Below, piece by piece: positions 10,371 to 22,136 of a DNA stretch of 64,000 nucleotides (positions are counted from its first letter, which is position 1; each line of letters starts with the position of its first letter). The DNA is from Dendrolimus kikuchii. Lineage: Eukaryota; Arthropoda; Insecta; Lepidoptera; Lasiocampidae. The stretch is taken from assembly GCA_019925095.2 (NCBI GenBank), contig CM034413.1, forward strand, positions 13,475,001 through 13,539,000. The letters run 5' to 3'. The notes below the pieces were generated by a model that did not search any database, had not been told where the DNA came from, and saw only the letters and a list, made by a program, of their open reading frames with translations. Both the position numbers and the translations under genes were made by a program.

Positions 10371-10803
10371 TGGAAAGACTTATTTCATATATTAAAAAAA
10401 AATGTTGTTTAAATGTTTGACCAAAATTTTTCCATTTTATTTTTCTATTAAATATGTATGATGTATGACTAATTTCATGACCAACATTTAGTAATGTCTC
10501 TTTTAGCAAACAATTAGCATGTATGACTTAACCGCTTCTGTTTAAGGCGATGAGGAAATTCTAATAATTTATACAAATCTTGTTTCGTATTTGGATGTAT
10601 GATAGACTAACTGAAAATTAATGATATATATTATTATCTGCATAATATGCTTAGGACGCGACTGGGATTTATCTCTAAGAAGATTTAGATGGTGTTAATT
10701 AATTGTTGATTAACCGCGTGTAATAGTGAAAACGATTAATGATATCATAGTTAATATAATATAAAGCTTTTATTTACATCAATATATACATATATTATAC
10801 ATT
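10371..10803. other. AT-rich region, nothing recognised
   Basis: No coding or repeat signal identified. Confidence 0.4.
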
Positions 10804-11013
10804 AGCTATGCCCACGGTTTCACCCGCGTGCGTGGTATTTTGGATAATTCACACTATACCTTTATAAATTATAGCCTGTGTTATTCCGATGTGTAAGCTA
10901 TATTACTATAAAGTTTCATCAAAATACATTCAGTAGTTTTTGCGTAAAGAATAATAAACATACATCCATACACACATTCTTACAAACTTTCGCGTTTATT
11001 ATATTTATAGGAT
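10804..11013 (+). repeat. Family E interspersed repeat, copy 1
   Basis: Begins TAGCTATGCCCACGG, has TGTGTAAGCTATATTACT and TTCAGTAGTTTTTGCGT, and ends TTTCGCGTTTATTATATTTA. A second copy at 48180 is interrupted by LTR4 at the ATAT of this end, so copy 1 serves as the empty-site reference. Confidence 0.7.
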
Positions 11014-11617
11014 TCTATCTGTAATCCCTAAGACTGGAAGTAGAATACTGGACCTGGGTCATCAAGGCCAATGGGTAAGGTTCCCAGAAGGAAGTACTAT
11101 TACTCCTCTTGAAGTCTGTTTCTATTTTGCAAAAAAAATATTATATTTTTGGTACTAGGAAAAGGAAGGGGGGGGGGGGGGGTTTACTATTGAAATGAGT
11201 TTTGAAAAAGCCTACTTAAAAATGGCTTTTGACTTTATGCATAAACTGTACCAAGCTAGCTAAATTTAAAAGGAAAAGTCTTAAATCCCTGGGGTATTAC
11301 GGTTTTAATTAAAACGCGTACTGGCGACGGCAGTAGTTTTATTTTCAAACCTTTTTCCATTCGTCGACGTTTTAACGTTTAAAAAAGTGGAAATGAAAAA
11401 AACATCCACCATTTTAGCTCTCACGTGCAGTGGCAGACGAGTCTATAACGATGGGGGGCAAGGGTGGCAGGATGGGGGATAAGGGGCATAAAGTAGAGAC
11501 GGGGATTAAAAAGCGAGCATAGCATGGTTACGGGGGATGGTTGGTTAGTTGATGGAAAGCGAGGTTTTATAATGACTTTAGTTTGAAGTGGCTTATATAT
11601 AAATATATAGTTTTTAG
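11014..11617. other. Unassigned region with G14 homopolymer
   Basis: 11169-11182 is a run of 14 G. The remainder shows no gene or family match. Confidence 0.4.
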
Positions 11618-11815
11618 AAGTCGTGGTAGCGTAATGGCTAGCGCACTCGTCCCAGACTCAAAGGGCGCGGCTTCGATCCTGACAGTTTCCTGAGCTAATG
11701 TGCATATTGTTACAATTACCACGTGGTAACAACGGTGAAGGAAAACATCGTGATTAAATCTGCATATCGAGATAACCGATGTGTTGAACCTGCCAAGCCC
11801 CCGCCTAGAAGAATT
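11618..11815 (+). mobile_element. Family H tRNA-derived SINE, copy 1
   Basis: The head GTCGTGGTAGCGTAATGGC is an RNA polymerase III A-box-like sequence, with GGCTTCGATCC as B box about 45 bases on. The body has ATGTGCATATTGTTACAA and CGATGTGTTGAACCTGCC. The 3' end is missing. Confidence 0.8.
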
Positions 11816-11837
11816 ATTTCTTCTGTTCGTATGTAAC

Positions 11838-12008
11838 TGCACACCTCTTAAACGTTTGGACTGATTTTGATGACATCTTTTTTGTATGTGTTCAAGTGGA
11901 TTCGAGAATGGTTTGGATTCACAGCTGGACCCAGTAGGTGGCGCTGCGATGGGGACGTACTAGATCTTTATTTTTCAGAGCAGGATAACGTCTGCCGGAC
12001 CCGCTAGT
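11838..12008 (-). repeat. Family D repeat, copy 2
   Basis: Minus strand carries the GCAGACGTTATCCTGC-like head, GTGGCGC-type segment and AATCAGTCCAAACGTTTAA-like tail of family D. Confidence 0.65.
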
Positions 12009-12299
12009 ACATAATTATATGTATAGATAAGTAGCTACATATAGGTATAAATCAGTATTTTAGAAAATCTGATTTCATACTATCCTGCGCCCTAACAGAC
12101 AAATTTGACATAAGCCCCATACAGGTAATGTCGAAATTCAACCGATGGTAAGGCCAGTAAGTGAAAAATAAGATATAGGAACCGTCCATAGGTAAAGTGC
12201 CATTGGAAGCAATTTTAGATATTGCTACAACTGAAGTTCCGAGAAAACATAATCCCTTTCAATATTATCCGCTGGAATTTAAATTATCTATAACACATT

Positions 12300-12492
12300 T
12301 TATGATTGATGATTTTATGAGTAATATACAACGGACTAATCTGGGGCCGATCCCAGACCCCCAGACCATAGTAAATAACGGAGAAAATACGTTTCCGAAA
12401 CTTACTATACCAGGAATCGAATCCGGAACCTCTGCGTTGCAGTGAGGTACGCCGGCAAAGCCTTAGCCAGCTCAACCGCAGAGGCCGTCAAT
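12300..12492 (-). mobile_element. Family L tRNA-derived SINE, copy 2
   Basis: Minus strand: GGCCTCTGCGGTTGAGCTGG (A-box side), GGATTCGATTCC (B box), then TTTCTCCGTTATTTACTAT and TCTGGGATCGGCCCC. The tail is cut where the shared TTATGGGTAATATAC segment would continue. Confidence 0.75.
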
Positions 12493-13305
12493 TGTTTTTA
12501 TTGTTTAGATTCAAATCCCACAAATACGTAACAATATAATTTATGTTGTAGAATATTAGGGTAAGATTAAATTACTTATTGATCTCTATAGAATAGATCG
12601 TAATATTAAGTAATAACGGATTAATTCTTGAAATAGAAAAAATTATATTGTCTTACTAAACATCTTTGTTTTTAGAAAGAATTCTATAGACGAATAAGTT
12701 GAAAACAAAAAGCTGTAAGCACTGACAAAGCGACGCGGTGCTCACGCGCAGCCGGAAATCGTAAGCGAGGATGCGGCCTCCGCTCTTCCGGTGCAATATT
12801 GAAAACTGTGACCGCAGTTGAACGAGCCTTAAGTTATTTTTAAAAAATATTTGTTTCATTATTTTTTTGTAACAACTCTACGGACTCGAGTTCCGTACCC
12901 TTTTTCTCAACTTAATTTCTATGAAAGTTTTTAGAGTCCATACACGCCTATTGTTTATTTTTGTTACTATGTGTGACATTAATTTAGTGATTTTTATGTT
13001 GCGTTGTGTACCTTAAGAATAACTTATTATATTAATTTATTCTAATTTTAATGCTAAACTTATACTAATGTAGAGTGTATCTGTTACATTCTGGTGTTGT
13101 GAGGAAGTGTTTCTGTGGCTGGGTTATTAATTTTTAGGCTCTTTGTGTGTGTTGGTTTGTTTGTGGAGTGTGCGTGTAATGCAATACGGTGGTAGTGCGT
13201 GTGGGTGTGTGTGTAAGTTTTGTTGTTAGTTCTGTGTTTGTGACTTTGTGTGGTGTTATATTTGTTTGATTAATAATATACTATTATAATACACACAAAA
13301 AAGAA
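12493..13305. other. Region without recognised gene
   Basis: Contains a GTTCCGTACCCTTTTTCTC block at about 12890 that resembles a common lepidopteran short repeat, and a GT-rich patch at 13130-13260. No exon seen. Confidence 0.4.
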
Positions 13306-13592
13306 GCCCCGGTAGCTTAGTGATTAGCGCACGCGTCGTAAACTCACGGGCGAGAAATTCGTTCGGATCCTGACCGGAAAGCATGCACTACCTAGGCAGT
13401 TATCAGTGTTACAATTACCACGTGCTAACGACGATGAAAAACATCGTGATGAAACCTGCGCATCAAGATACCCGATGTGTCAAACCTGCCAAGCCGCTTT
13501 GGATAAGCGTGGCGGGTATATTGTGCATTGCCCTATAATGGAAGGTCCGTGCCCAGCAGTAGGACGTTTATCGGCTGTTATTATATTATATA
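13306..13592 (+). mobile_element. Family H tRNA-derived SINE, copy 2 (full length, diverged)
   Basis: The head CCCCGGTAGCTTAGTGATTA is more tRNA-like than in other copies. The B box is disrupted (GTTCGGATCC). The body reaches CCCAGCAGTAGGACG and a TTATTATATTATA tail. Confidence 0.75.
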
Positions 13593-14258
13593 TTTGATTA
13601 ATACACTACATTTTGCCAGCGGCATCGCTTGCGTCCCACAAGACCTATGGTAACTCCACCCAGCGTTTAAAAAAAAAAGAATATGTACCTATGTCACGAT
13701 GTGGCCGTTTCATCATTCCTAGAAATATCAAACTTGATGACGGCTGACGGATAAGCCGTAAATATGTCAGTTTTTCGGTTTTATTCGACAACCATTAGCC
13801 AGCTAGTGAGTTGATGGACAATTTAGCCGTGGCTATTTCGTGAACAACCGCCATTTAGCTGGTTTTTACAGTAGCAACCCATCTCTATTCACAATTAAAT
13901 AAATTTGAATTTAAAGGAGTTTTTGGCGGGAACCAAAAGGAGACGTTGTGCTGTGCAGTTTTATTTTCTAAAAACGTGTAAAATTACTTTAAAATGAACA
14001 ATAGTTGTAGGATATTGATAGTTTTTGAGTAGTAATTATGTGTTTTTGTGAGAAATGTGAACTGTATAGTCGAATGTGGCCTTTCGATTTTTCACAAGAA
14101 CTCCGTTGAATAGTGTGGATTTTAGTACCCTACAATACAACTGCGCCTGGCTTAAAGGCCTAGTTGCCAAGCCATGAACTTAAAAAAATATTTGAGTTTA
14201 AAGTTGCCCGATTTCTTCTCTCTATGAGTACTTAGTCGCTCATTGGAAGTACAATAGT
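13593..14258. other. Region without recognised gene
   Basis: No family match or coding signal. The stretch 13900-14120 is non-repetitive within the window. Confidence 0.35.
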
Positions 14259-14646
14259 AATCGGCAGACACACCGTTTATTCCCAAACTAATCAAGTTAC
14301 GCTTGTGTTATGAGTAATATATAATTCATCGCTCTGGGTCCGATTCCAGACACCCTACCATAGTAAAGCACTACCAGAGTCTGTGTTTCCTGAAAAGTAC
14401 AATCCGGGTATCTGTCTTCAAGCCTCGTGTGAATAGGTACAACCTAGGTAGGCATGCTCCATCACCGACCGCATCATCGTCTACCATCGGATACGATCGT
14501 GGGCAAACCAAACCTATTTAATATAAAAAAGTAAATAACGGGAAGTTCTTTACGAAATTTTCCATGCCAGAAATTGAACCCGGAGCCTCGGTGCTGCGGT
14601 GAGGTAGGCCGGCAAAGGCTTAGCCCACTAAACCAAAGAGGCCGTA
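14259..14646 (-). mobile_element. Family L tRNA-derived SINE, copy 3, with internal insertion
   Basis: Both halves of the element are present, but its CCATAGTAAATAACGG block is split by about 165 foreign bases (roughly 14363-14529) bounded by AGTAAA on both sides. The insert contains GGTAGGCATGCTCCATCACC, which is typical of lepidopteran retroelement sequence. Confidence 0.65.
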
Positions 14647-15034
14647 ATAAGACCGTTAAAATTTAAGACATGCGTTCGATATTATGAAATCGCTATATGG
14701 AGTAATGATATCATAGCACACATTAACTTGTTTACAATCGACCATATCGACTTGAGATTCTTTGAATTATTACAAAATATTAATAAACGCTTTACGCGCG
14801 TAAAGGGCGACAATCTTATGTTTATTTATATCTTTATCATTATATGGCGAGGTGATTGCCAAGAGCGTCATACAAACATGCACACATACATACTGGAACT
14901 AAACAAAGTTCTGCTTTTGCATTATTGGCCGTCAGCCAGGAAGGAGCGTGGCGTAATATGCGTCAGATGTCTCCGCTATGGCTGTATGAGACGTCAGTCA
15001 AAATCTCTCAAATGGAAGATATCCAAGCAAATTA
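14647..15034. other. Region without recognised gene
   Basis: An open frame at 14728-15060 (110 residues) has no motif and runs into LTR1, so it is not called. Confidence 0.4.
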
Positions 15035-15038
15035 ATAT

Positions 15039-15399
15039 TGTTACTAGTTGCAGGACTTGAATTAAAAAAAAAAAAGTTTAAGATTCCCGATTGTAGTACA
15101 CACGTCTTGTTTCATTCGTGGTTATCGCTCGACTGCCTCGTCCCTCAATCGAGGCATTGATTTATACTGCACAGATGCAATATGTCTGCCCGGCCGCGTG
15201 GACCGAATTTCCTAGAATCAGTTTGTACTTTAAATCCGACACACCTGGCTAATGACTGCCTTGAAAAATTACAACACACAATGGGCTGTTTTCTAATCAC
15301 AAAGTAAACAAAAGAAATCCAAATGCAGAAAGCCCATAAAAGGTGTTTCTACAGGTGTGCAGGTGTGAATTTGTCTTTGTCGGCGTCTAGGTCATAACA
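15039..15399 (-). mobile_element. Family F solo LTR, copy LTR1 (internally deleted)
   Basis: Begins TGTTACTAGTTGCAGGACT and ends GTCATAACA, flanked by ATAT at 15035-15038 and 15400-15403. It matches LTR2 except that about 130 bases near the plus-strand left end are replaced by an A-rich run. The last base pairs of the terminal inverted repeat have one mismatch (GTAACA to ATAACA). No internal retroviral region is nearby. Confidence 0.8.
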
Positions 15400-15403
15400 A
15401 TAT

Positions 15404-16250
15404 TTATTATAATTTCGCCTGCGAGCTGATTGAGGTTCCAAGGGTATACTAACCAATTGTGTGTTAATAATTTGCCTTACTATCGGTTAAAGTTTGACAT
15501 AAGCTCCTATACAACTCGTGTCAAAATTGTTATGTTAAGGCAAGTGAATGACCCGACCAATAAACAAAGCCAAATTTCTGCCAATGTTAAAATATGAGAA
15601 TGGTAAGGTATGGAATAGGTAGTAATAGGTAGGTAATGATAATGGTATGGAATCCAGCATCTGAGTGCATTGGTAAATGTAGGAAATCCACACGACGCTA
15701 CGTTCCTGATATGATACTGTCCAAACCTTATTAGCGCTCTTAGTTAGCAGTAGACGGCTATGTAATATATGGTACCTCGTTCGAAACAAGATGTTACGCA
15801 GACTTCTTTCTATAGATTATTTGGATAGGCCAAAAAGTCTGCTGCGGTCAATAAAGTCGCAAGAAAATGTTAATACACTTAGGCTGGTCATATCTCTTTC
15901 AATTGACATGTTTTTGACTGACGTTTTTAAAGTAGCAGCCAATATAACCATTTATTCACCAACAGAAAGCTGTCAAATAAATACCAGTGTTTTTATAAAC
16001 TAGTTATTGGAAACAAATTCCAACTTTAAAAACCAGTGATAATGTTCTAAACACGTAAGTGAATGAAACCAAGAATGTTTTTAAATTCAAATTTAAAAAT
16101 AGAACAAACATAGTGAGGTTATAAGTGTCAGTTTTAAAAATCGAATCTCAAATGGATATTACGTAGTGATGTGATAAAAAATAACGTAACAAACAAATAG
16201 TTATAACGGTTGGTTTAAAAAAAGAACAGTTTCAAAACCAGCCAGTCGCG
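15404..16250. other. 5' flank of the split gene
   Basis: AT-rich. An initiator-like TCAGTT is at about 16128, but no TATA box stands 30 bases upstream. No family match. Promoter not located. Confidence 0.35.
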
Positions 16251-16443
16251 ATGATGTGGTTTAAGAGAGAACCTAAACCGGTGAGTGAGAAATCAGTGGA
16301 GAATGGAGTTGTGGGGAAGTTGAGGAAGAAGAAGCAGAACTTCCTGCATCCCACAAGGGAGTCCAGTGAGAGGGAGACTTCTACGGAGAGTGAGAAGGAG
16401 AAACGTAGGCACTCGGACATTTTGGATGTGAGAGTGTCATTAG
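16251..16443 (+). CDS. Exon 1 (start-containing) of an unrecognised Ser/Lys/Glu-rich protein
   Basis: Opens with two ATG codons after a TCGCG context. It encodes a charged segment: MMWFKREPKP, then GVVGKLRKKKQNFLHP, an ESSERETSTESEKEKRR stretch and HSDILDV. Composition matches exon 2 and unlike the surrounding repeats the DNA is GC-balanced and single-copy. Two donors are possible: after 16443 (TTAG|GTTTGT, phase 1) or after 16427 (GGAT|GTGAGA, phase 0). I prefer 16443 because exon 2's only upstream acceptor needs phase 1. A GTGAGT at 16280 would cut the coding block short and is judged a chance match. No domain recognised; function unknown. A 5' non-coding exon may lie upstream. Confidence 0.6.
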
Positions 16444-17500
16444 GTTTGTATGATTTTTTTCTGTTAGTAACGGATTTCCTTGCCATTTTGTTATAAATAA
16501 TATATTTGCAACTAAATTTATTAATTTTCTTTCCGAATTGTATTTTTTGTAACAGTTTTATCAAACTGATATTATTATTTAAGATTTAGCTTTTTTTAAC
16601 TGTTTAAATTTTCGCAAAGTACCTACTATATTTAGGACTAATTTTAAAATTATTTATAACATTAATAAATAATTGTGTTAGAAGACAGTTAAGATCTACT
16701 TATTATTAATATTCACAATTTGAAACTAAATATTTATTTTAATTATAAATAAATTATGCTGCTGCTACTAAGCGACTGCGAGAAAATGTTGCTTATAATT
16801 AAACAAAGATTAATTAAAGAAATTCGGCCAAGTACGTGTCGGCTCACGCGCATAGAAAGGTTCCGTAGTTTACTGTAGTACTGTTCTTCTCTCCTTTCGA
16901 CTACGGAGCTTTACAAATCTATTACTTAAATTAATAGGTCTTAGCTACATATTTGTGGTTAGCAAGCTTTTTCGTCTTGAAACAGCGATAACACCGAGAA
17001 TCGCTATCGGCGCCAAAGATTATGACATCTCCTGATTAACCGCATAATGCTGTGCAATGCCTGAATTTTAAATGAAAAAGTGTCTTATCGTGCTACCATT
17101 TTTCAATTAACTAAACGTAAATTAATTACTTGTACATAAATTCTAATGTAGATTTAATATTAACTTACTTTAAAATATTATTACTTTCATTAAAAAAAAA
17201 AAAACTTGAATAATAATGACTCATTTGTTTTGTGCTATAACAGTATTCGTAAATGTGGAACATGGCGTGGTATTACTCTATTTCCATAACATAATACTTA
17301 ACCTCAAAAATAATGCGTTCCAAATTCGAACTAAATTAATTTAGTACAACACTAAAAAAATATTCGCAAAGGTCAAAAGCCTTGTTTCTATTTCCTCGTA
17401 CAACTTTTATTTTATTTTATTAATAGGCCACTGACCGAGATCGGTTTGTATACGGCGGTCTAGTTCCATATGAGCCGACATTGTCTATGGGAATTTTAAG
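16444..17500. other. Start of intron 1
   Basis: AT-rich. 16825-16875 has GGCCAAGTACGTGTCGGCTC and GGTTCCGTAG, a common lepidopteran repeat signature, with a minus-strand relative at 18590-18695. Confidence 0.45.
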
Positions 17501-17517
17501 ATTGCGTTTTAACGGTT

Positions 17518-17854
17518 AAGAAAGAGAGTTGGTCTGAAAGAGAGTGTCGGGGTGAAGGTAAGGAAAGGAATGCTCCGGTGGTTCGGGCATGTGGAAAGAA
17601 TGACTAAACAGATATACAATGCAAAACTGGATGGATGCAGAAGTCGTGGAAGGCCACGACACACCTTCCATGATCAAATTGATCGTGTACTAGCAGAAGG
17701 TGATGTCAGGAGCCTTAAGAACAGACGAGCTTGCATGACAAGAGTTATGAATGTCAAAGAAGCAAGTGAGGTGTGTAAGAATAAGCCTGAATGGCGCTCT
17801 GTTGTTCATGCCTACCCCGCAAGGCAACTGGTGTGAAGTTATGTATGTATGTAT
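17518..17854 (+). mobile_element. Family A, copy A5, inserted in a family I-like arm
   Basis: Plus-strand 94-residue frame to the stop, lacking the HDE residues after HVER, so it carries a small in-frame deletion. TSD GTTTTAACGGTT (17506-17517 and 17855-17866). The target itself reads like the family I arm (TTTTAACGGTTTAAAGTGCG), so A5 is younger than that foldback copy. Confidence 0.9.
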
Positions 17855-17910
17855 GTTTTAACGGTTTAAAGTGCGGCTTTTACTTGGATTCTTTTCGATG
17901 TTTCAATCCT

Positions 17911-19459
17911 AAAATTATGAGAGCTAGGGATATTGCTGAACAGTATCTTACCCCGCTTCGTACAACAAGTTATTGTTTAATATAATTTAAACCCAAACAG
18001 TTAGAATTATATAGGTGGTGGTGTAATAATATTTGTAGATCGAATGCTTATCCACTGTCAAAACGGTGGCGTGGTACACGGCAGTAATTTACACTGCGGC
18101 ATAGTTTATTGGAACGCTCCGGGTGTGGTCGGTGCGATCGTTAAAAAAAAGTTGGGCCAAAACAAATAATATTGGGGAAGCATGAATTAGCTGATGATAC
18201 TTAAATTCATTTCTATTTGATTCTTGCAGAAAATATGTAAATCTAAATTATATGATAGATGCGACTTCCATTTCACTTTCCTGTCTAAATTAATTTAATC
18301 TGAACAATTGCTTGTCGTAACTGTGTGGTGTTAGATTTATTGAGAAAAAATTAATAAAATGTCAGTGACGTTTCAGTGTGATGTAATTCTTCCTTAAGAG
18401 TCCATCCACTCTGTGTGCGGAATAGTTATTTACACATATATTGATACTGATTGATACAAATCAATTGTAGTAATCTACCACTTATTAATTGGCCATTAAG
18501 TGACAATTGATTTCTTTTTTCATTAGCATGTGATCCAAAATAATAATACAGGTTTCAACAAGATCCGAAATGGGATATTTTGGGTTCGTTAATGTTTTTA
18601 TCGGTTCCGTAGCCAAATTAACGATTACGTTGTTCATTATTCATTTGTACGGAATCCCACATTGTGTGTGGATTGACACGCACTTGGCCGATTTTTTTGT
18701 ATAAATAAATATATCTGTAAACAAAGCATCACATACAAGTTCCCGCCGAACAGTCTCTTATAAAAATAAATACGTTAAAAACCGAATTTAAATTAAGAAC
18801 ACGTTCCATATTTGAATAACTAACGTCTTGGTACATTTGCACTTATACGGATAATAATGCCCAAAGACCAACAGACGGTCCATAACCGTTTCGGCGATGA
18901 CGTGAACGCCCTCGGCTTTAAAAAAACATGCCCGTAGAATGTAACTTGTTATTAATTACGTATCGGGTTGGTATTAATTTTGTATAACTAAAGGTGACGT
19001 TAAAGCAGGTGACTTATAATGAATTATAGTCAAGGTGTTATTGTTGCGTCAATGCTTGAAAAAGAGAATTGATCAGAAAATAATTTTAATTACAAATGCT
19101 AACGCCCGTCGTGACTAACTATTGTCAGTCAAAAAGAATATTTAAGTTCAAATCTATACCAATATACCCCCAAAATTCTTTGTATGTATGTTTGAATGGA
19201 TTTAATTCAGAGTTTTGTTGGATTTTGATGAAATTTATAAATTTTTGAGCCACTAAATTTTCATAGGCTGTATGTAGTTTAAACTATAGCTATTTATTCC
19301 TGATTCGACCTCTCATAGTGGGGATCAAGGTAATCGCTGGGAGTGTGTTAAAGAGCATTTTATGTACTATAATGATCTATGTTATAATATGGGTCTGAAT
19401 GTTCGCCCACTAAAGTGACAGATAGACCACACACGCCTGATACATAAGTGTGTGTCAGG
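17911..19459. other. Intron 1, mostly non-repetitive
   Basis: About 1.5 kb with few matches to other parts of the window. 18590-18695 carries CACTTGGCCGATTTTTTTGT (minus-strand relative of the 16825 repeat). No exon evident. Confidence 0.4.
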
Positions 19460-19664
19460 TATAAGTATGAGTACGTAAGGGGAGGGGCTCTTTGAAAGTT
19501 GCAGCCGTGACTGAAAGATTGAGAGGAAGAAGATAAGGTGGTGTATGCATGTAATGACGAGGGATGGAAGTCGTGTGACAAAAGAATGTTAAACTGCAAG
19601 ATCGATGGGTACAAGGTAAAGGTAGACCAAAAAAGAGCGGGATGAATTGTGTGAAGAATGATAT
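19460..19664 (+). pseudogene. Family G RT tail, copy 2, left part
   Basis: Carries GTTGCAGCCGTGACTGAAAG, GTCGTGTGACAAAAGAATG and GGTAGACCAAAAAAGAGCGG, matching the minus-strand sequence of 7255-7540. It is split by LTR2 at ATAT and resumes at 20157 with TGTGGTGTGACAGA. Confidence 0.65.
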
Positions 19665-20156
19665 TGTTACGAGTTGCAGGACTCGAATTAAAATGCCGTT
19701 GGAAATAATATAGTTTATTCAAAGTATACAAACACGCACAACACAGGTACAAATATAACCGAACGCAACAAGTCCAAACGTAATGCAGAAGATCGTAATT
19801 CAATAACACGCGTAAAGTCCGTCACTAAATAGATTACCAAATGTACACAAGTCTTGCTTCGCTCGTGGTTATCGCTCGACTGCCTCGTCTCTCAATCGAG
19901 GCATTGCTTTATACTGCACAGATGCAATATGTCTGCCCGGCCGCGTGGACCGAATTTCCTAGAATCAGTTTGTACTTTAAATCCGACACACCTGGCTAAT
20001 GACTGCCATAAAAGATTACTGTTGTTGGCGGTTTTCTAATCACAAATTTTAAACACAAAGTAAACAAAAGAAGTTCAAATGCCGAAATGTAATAAAACGT
20101 GTTTCTAACAGGTATGCAGGTGTGAATTTGTCTTTGTCGGCGTCTAGGTCGTAACA
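19665..20156 (-). mobile_element. Family F solo LTR, copy LTR2 (492 bases)
   Basis: TGTTACGAG..GTCGTAACA, flanked by ATAT (19661-19664, 20157-20160), inside family G sequence that can be joined across it. On the minus strand a TATA-type AGTATAAAGCAATG, a polyadenylation-like signal and tRNA-free ends fit an LTR. No gag/pol remains, so it is a solo LTR. Confidence 0.85.
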
Positions 20157-20308
20157 ATATTATGATTTGTGGTGTGACAGATAACGTACGTCAGATGAGA
20201 GGAGTAGGGAAGGAAAAGACATACTGTGCCGACCCATAATAGGGAGAAGGTGAAAGAAAGAGAACGATTGAAGAAAATGTTATAAGTATTAGGAATCTGC
20301 TATTGTTA

Positions 20309-20590
20309 CATACATACATAACTTCACGCCAGTTCCCTTGCGGGGTAGGCACGAGCGACAGAGCGCCATTCAGGCTTATTCTTACACACCTCACTTGCTT
20401 CTTCGACATTCATAACTCTTGTCATGCACGCTCGTCTGTTCTTAAGGCTCCTGACATCACCTTCTGCTAGTACACGATCAATTTGATCATGGAAGGTGTG
20501 TCGTGGCCTCCCACGACTTCTGCATCGATCCACTTTTGCATTGTACATCTGTTTAGTCATTCTTTCTACATGCATTCTTTCCACATGCCC
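20309..20590 (-). mobile_element. Family A, copy A6
   Basis: 86-residue minus-strand frame to the stop. 5' break is at GGGCATGTGG. Beyond it 20593-20620 forms a 9-base-stem hairpin (ATACCAACA/TGTTGGTAT), and CTATTGTT occurs on both sides, a possible TSD with extra filler. Confidence 0.85.
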
Positions 20591-20624
20591 ACATCATACC
20601 AACATACTATTGTTGGTATACCTA

Positions 20625-21189
20625 TTTCTTTGGTCTCCGTGGTGTGACGTAGGCCTTCATATTGTAACGTGTTGTAACTTCATAACAGTATATTGAATGT
20701 CACAATTACATACTAAGAAAAAGTTGTCAATACTATATTCAATGTCAACCTATTTTATAAATTGAGTAGATTTCGTAAAAAAAAAATCGTTATACGCCTT
20801 TTATAGATTAATAGTAAGCGTTAAAAGTTACGTTCTAAGTCTAAAAGATATTAAAGCTTTTTTTTACGCAAGCAGGGGTTCTTCCCATGAATTTGAATAC
20901 GAATGAGTCATACAAGAGGTCGTTTGGTTTTGGAAATGAAGTCTATTCTAAAGCCATAAATTAGAACACCGTTCTTAGTTTAGCAGTGTTAATACCTAAT
21001 ATATATAATTTTATAAACATTGCATTAGTTGATTGTTAATGTATTGTCCAATTTAAAAGTTCAGTTAAAATTTCGTTGCGATTCGTTTTGTCACTTGTCC
21101 GTTGAAGTTTCACTTCTACTATGTGTCCCAGCATACATTTCGATTTTTATTTAAACTAAGTTCTGGAGCACATTTTTTGAAAGTCATAC
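20625..21189. other. Intron 1, AT-rich, nothing recognised
   Basis: No match to window families; no coding signal. Confidence 0.4.
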
Positions 21190-21270
21190 ATATAATGAAA
21201 ACTACGATTTAACGATTTTAAGCGCAACATTTTATTTGTTTTTATTTCCGACGTTTCGGCCACTTTTCAC
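21190..21270 (+). repeat. Family I arm fragment
   Basis: Diverged ACTACGATTTAACGATTTTA, then TTCCGACGTTTCGGCCACTT. Ends where the inner part of the element should start. Confidence 0.55.
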
Positions 21271-21796
21271 TTAGAGATAATTTCACACGTTAATCAACTT
21301 TGATGTATAGGTTTCTTCAGATTATTTTCTCTCATCAGGATTCGAAGCCACGTCATCGCAATGGGACCCATGTCGGTATCTCATCTCAAATATCTTCATA
21401 GATAAATAACTAATAATGTCTATTAGAAATCGAATGTGATTAGACCGTTTATCAAAATAAAAAAAAACCACAGCTAGAGTCTGATAATGGACCGTTAACC
21501 TCAAGTTTACGTAATTTGGGGTTTATAACTGATTATTATTACATTAAACAAACACAAAAATTTCTCATAAGCTCGTTAAATGAAGAGTTACAAGAGTAAT
21601 AAACACTTGTTGTAAAAGGAAAAGATAAGAGCTGATAACACCGCTTAATCTGGTTGTTATGTAACATAACAAAGCTTTAGGTTTAAAGGGATTTAACATA
21701 TAAACATTTGGATCTCGTGAGAATTTTATTTTCGATTTTAATCAGACATCTCTGTAGCAAAAACAAAAGTAGAAAAAAGTAGCCAGTAATTAGATA

Positions 21797-22123
21797 ATAT
21801 TTTATTAAGTTTTCGCGACTTATATACATAATAAAACTACGTTGTAAAGGTTTTAAGTGTGGTAATTTATTTGATTTGAACGTCGTTCAGGGGCAGTAAA
21901 TTATATTAAGCCTCCATAGAGTAAATAATAACCATAAACAAAATTAAAACTTTATAATTAAAATAAACAAATTGGCGGTAGGCTAAATAAGACTTTAACA
22001 ATACTCATTGACTCTTGACATCTTTGTCTTCCGTGATCACGGCCACTGAAAAGTGGCCGAAACATCGGTATGACAAAAATCAAATAAATTACCGCGCGTA
22101 AAACCGTTAAAACGTAGTTTTAT
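21797..22123 (+). mobile_element. Family I foldback element, copy I3
   Basis: Flanked by the 13-base TSD CAGTAATTAGATA (21784-21796 and 22124-22136). It has a unique end (ATATTTTATTAAGTTTTCGC), a decayed left arm, ACTCATTGACTCTTGACATC, the hairpin GGCCACTGAAAAGTGGCC and a clear right arm ending CGTAGTTTTAT. No open frame. The long TSD is not typical of the short-TSD DNA transposons usually invoked for such foldbacks. Confidence 0.8.
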
Positions 22124-22136
22124 CAGTAATTAGATA

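Noticed and set aside
16277..16286. GTGAGT at about 16280 as the exon 1 donor
   Set aside because: Good consensus, but the frame after it stays charged, open and similar in composition to exon 2 for 50 more codons, so cutting there would discard likely coding sequence.
19665..20156. The LTR-like repeats as a palindromic-ended DNA transposon with 10-base TIRs
   Set aside because: The ATAT is shown by the family E empty site to be target sequence, the ends are TG..CA, and the sense strand has TATA and AATAAA in LTR order.
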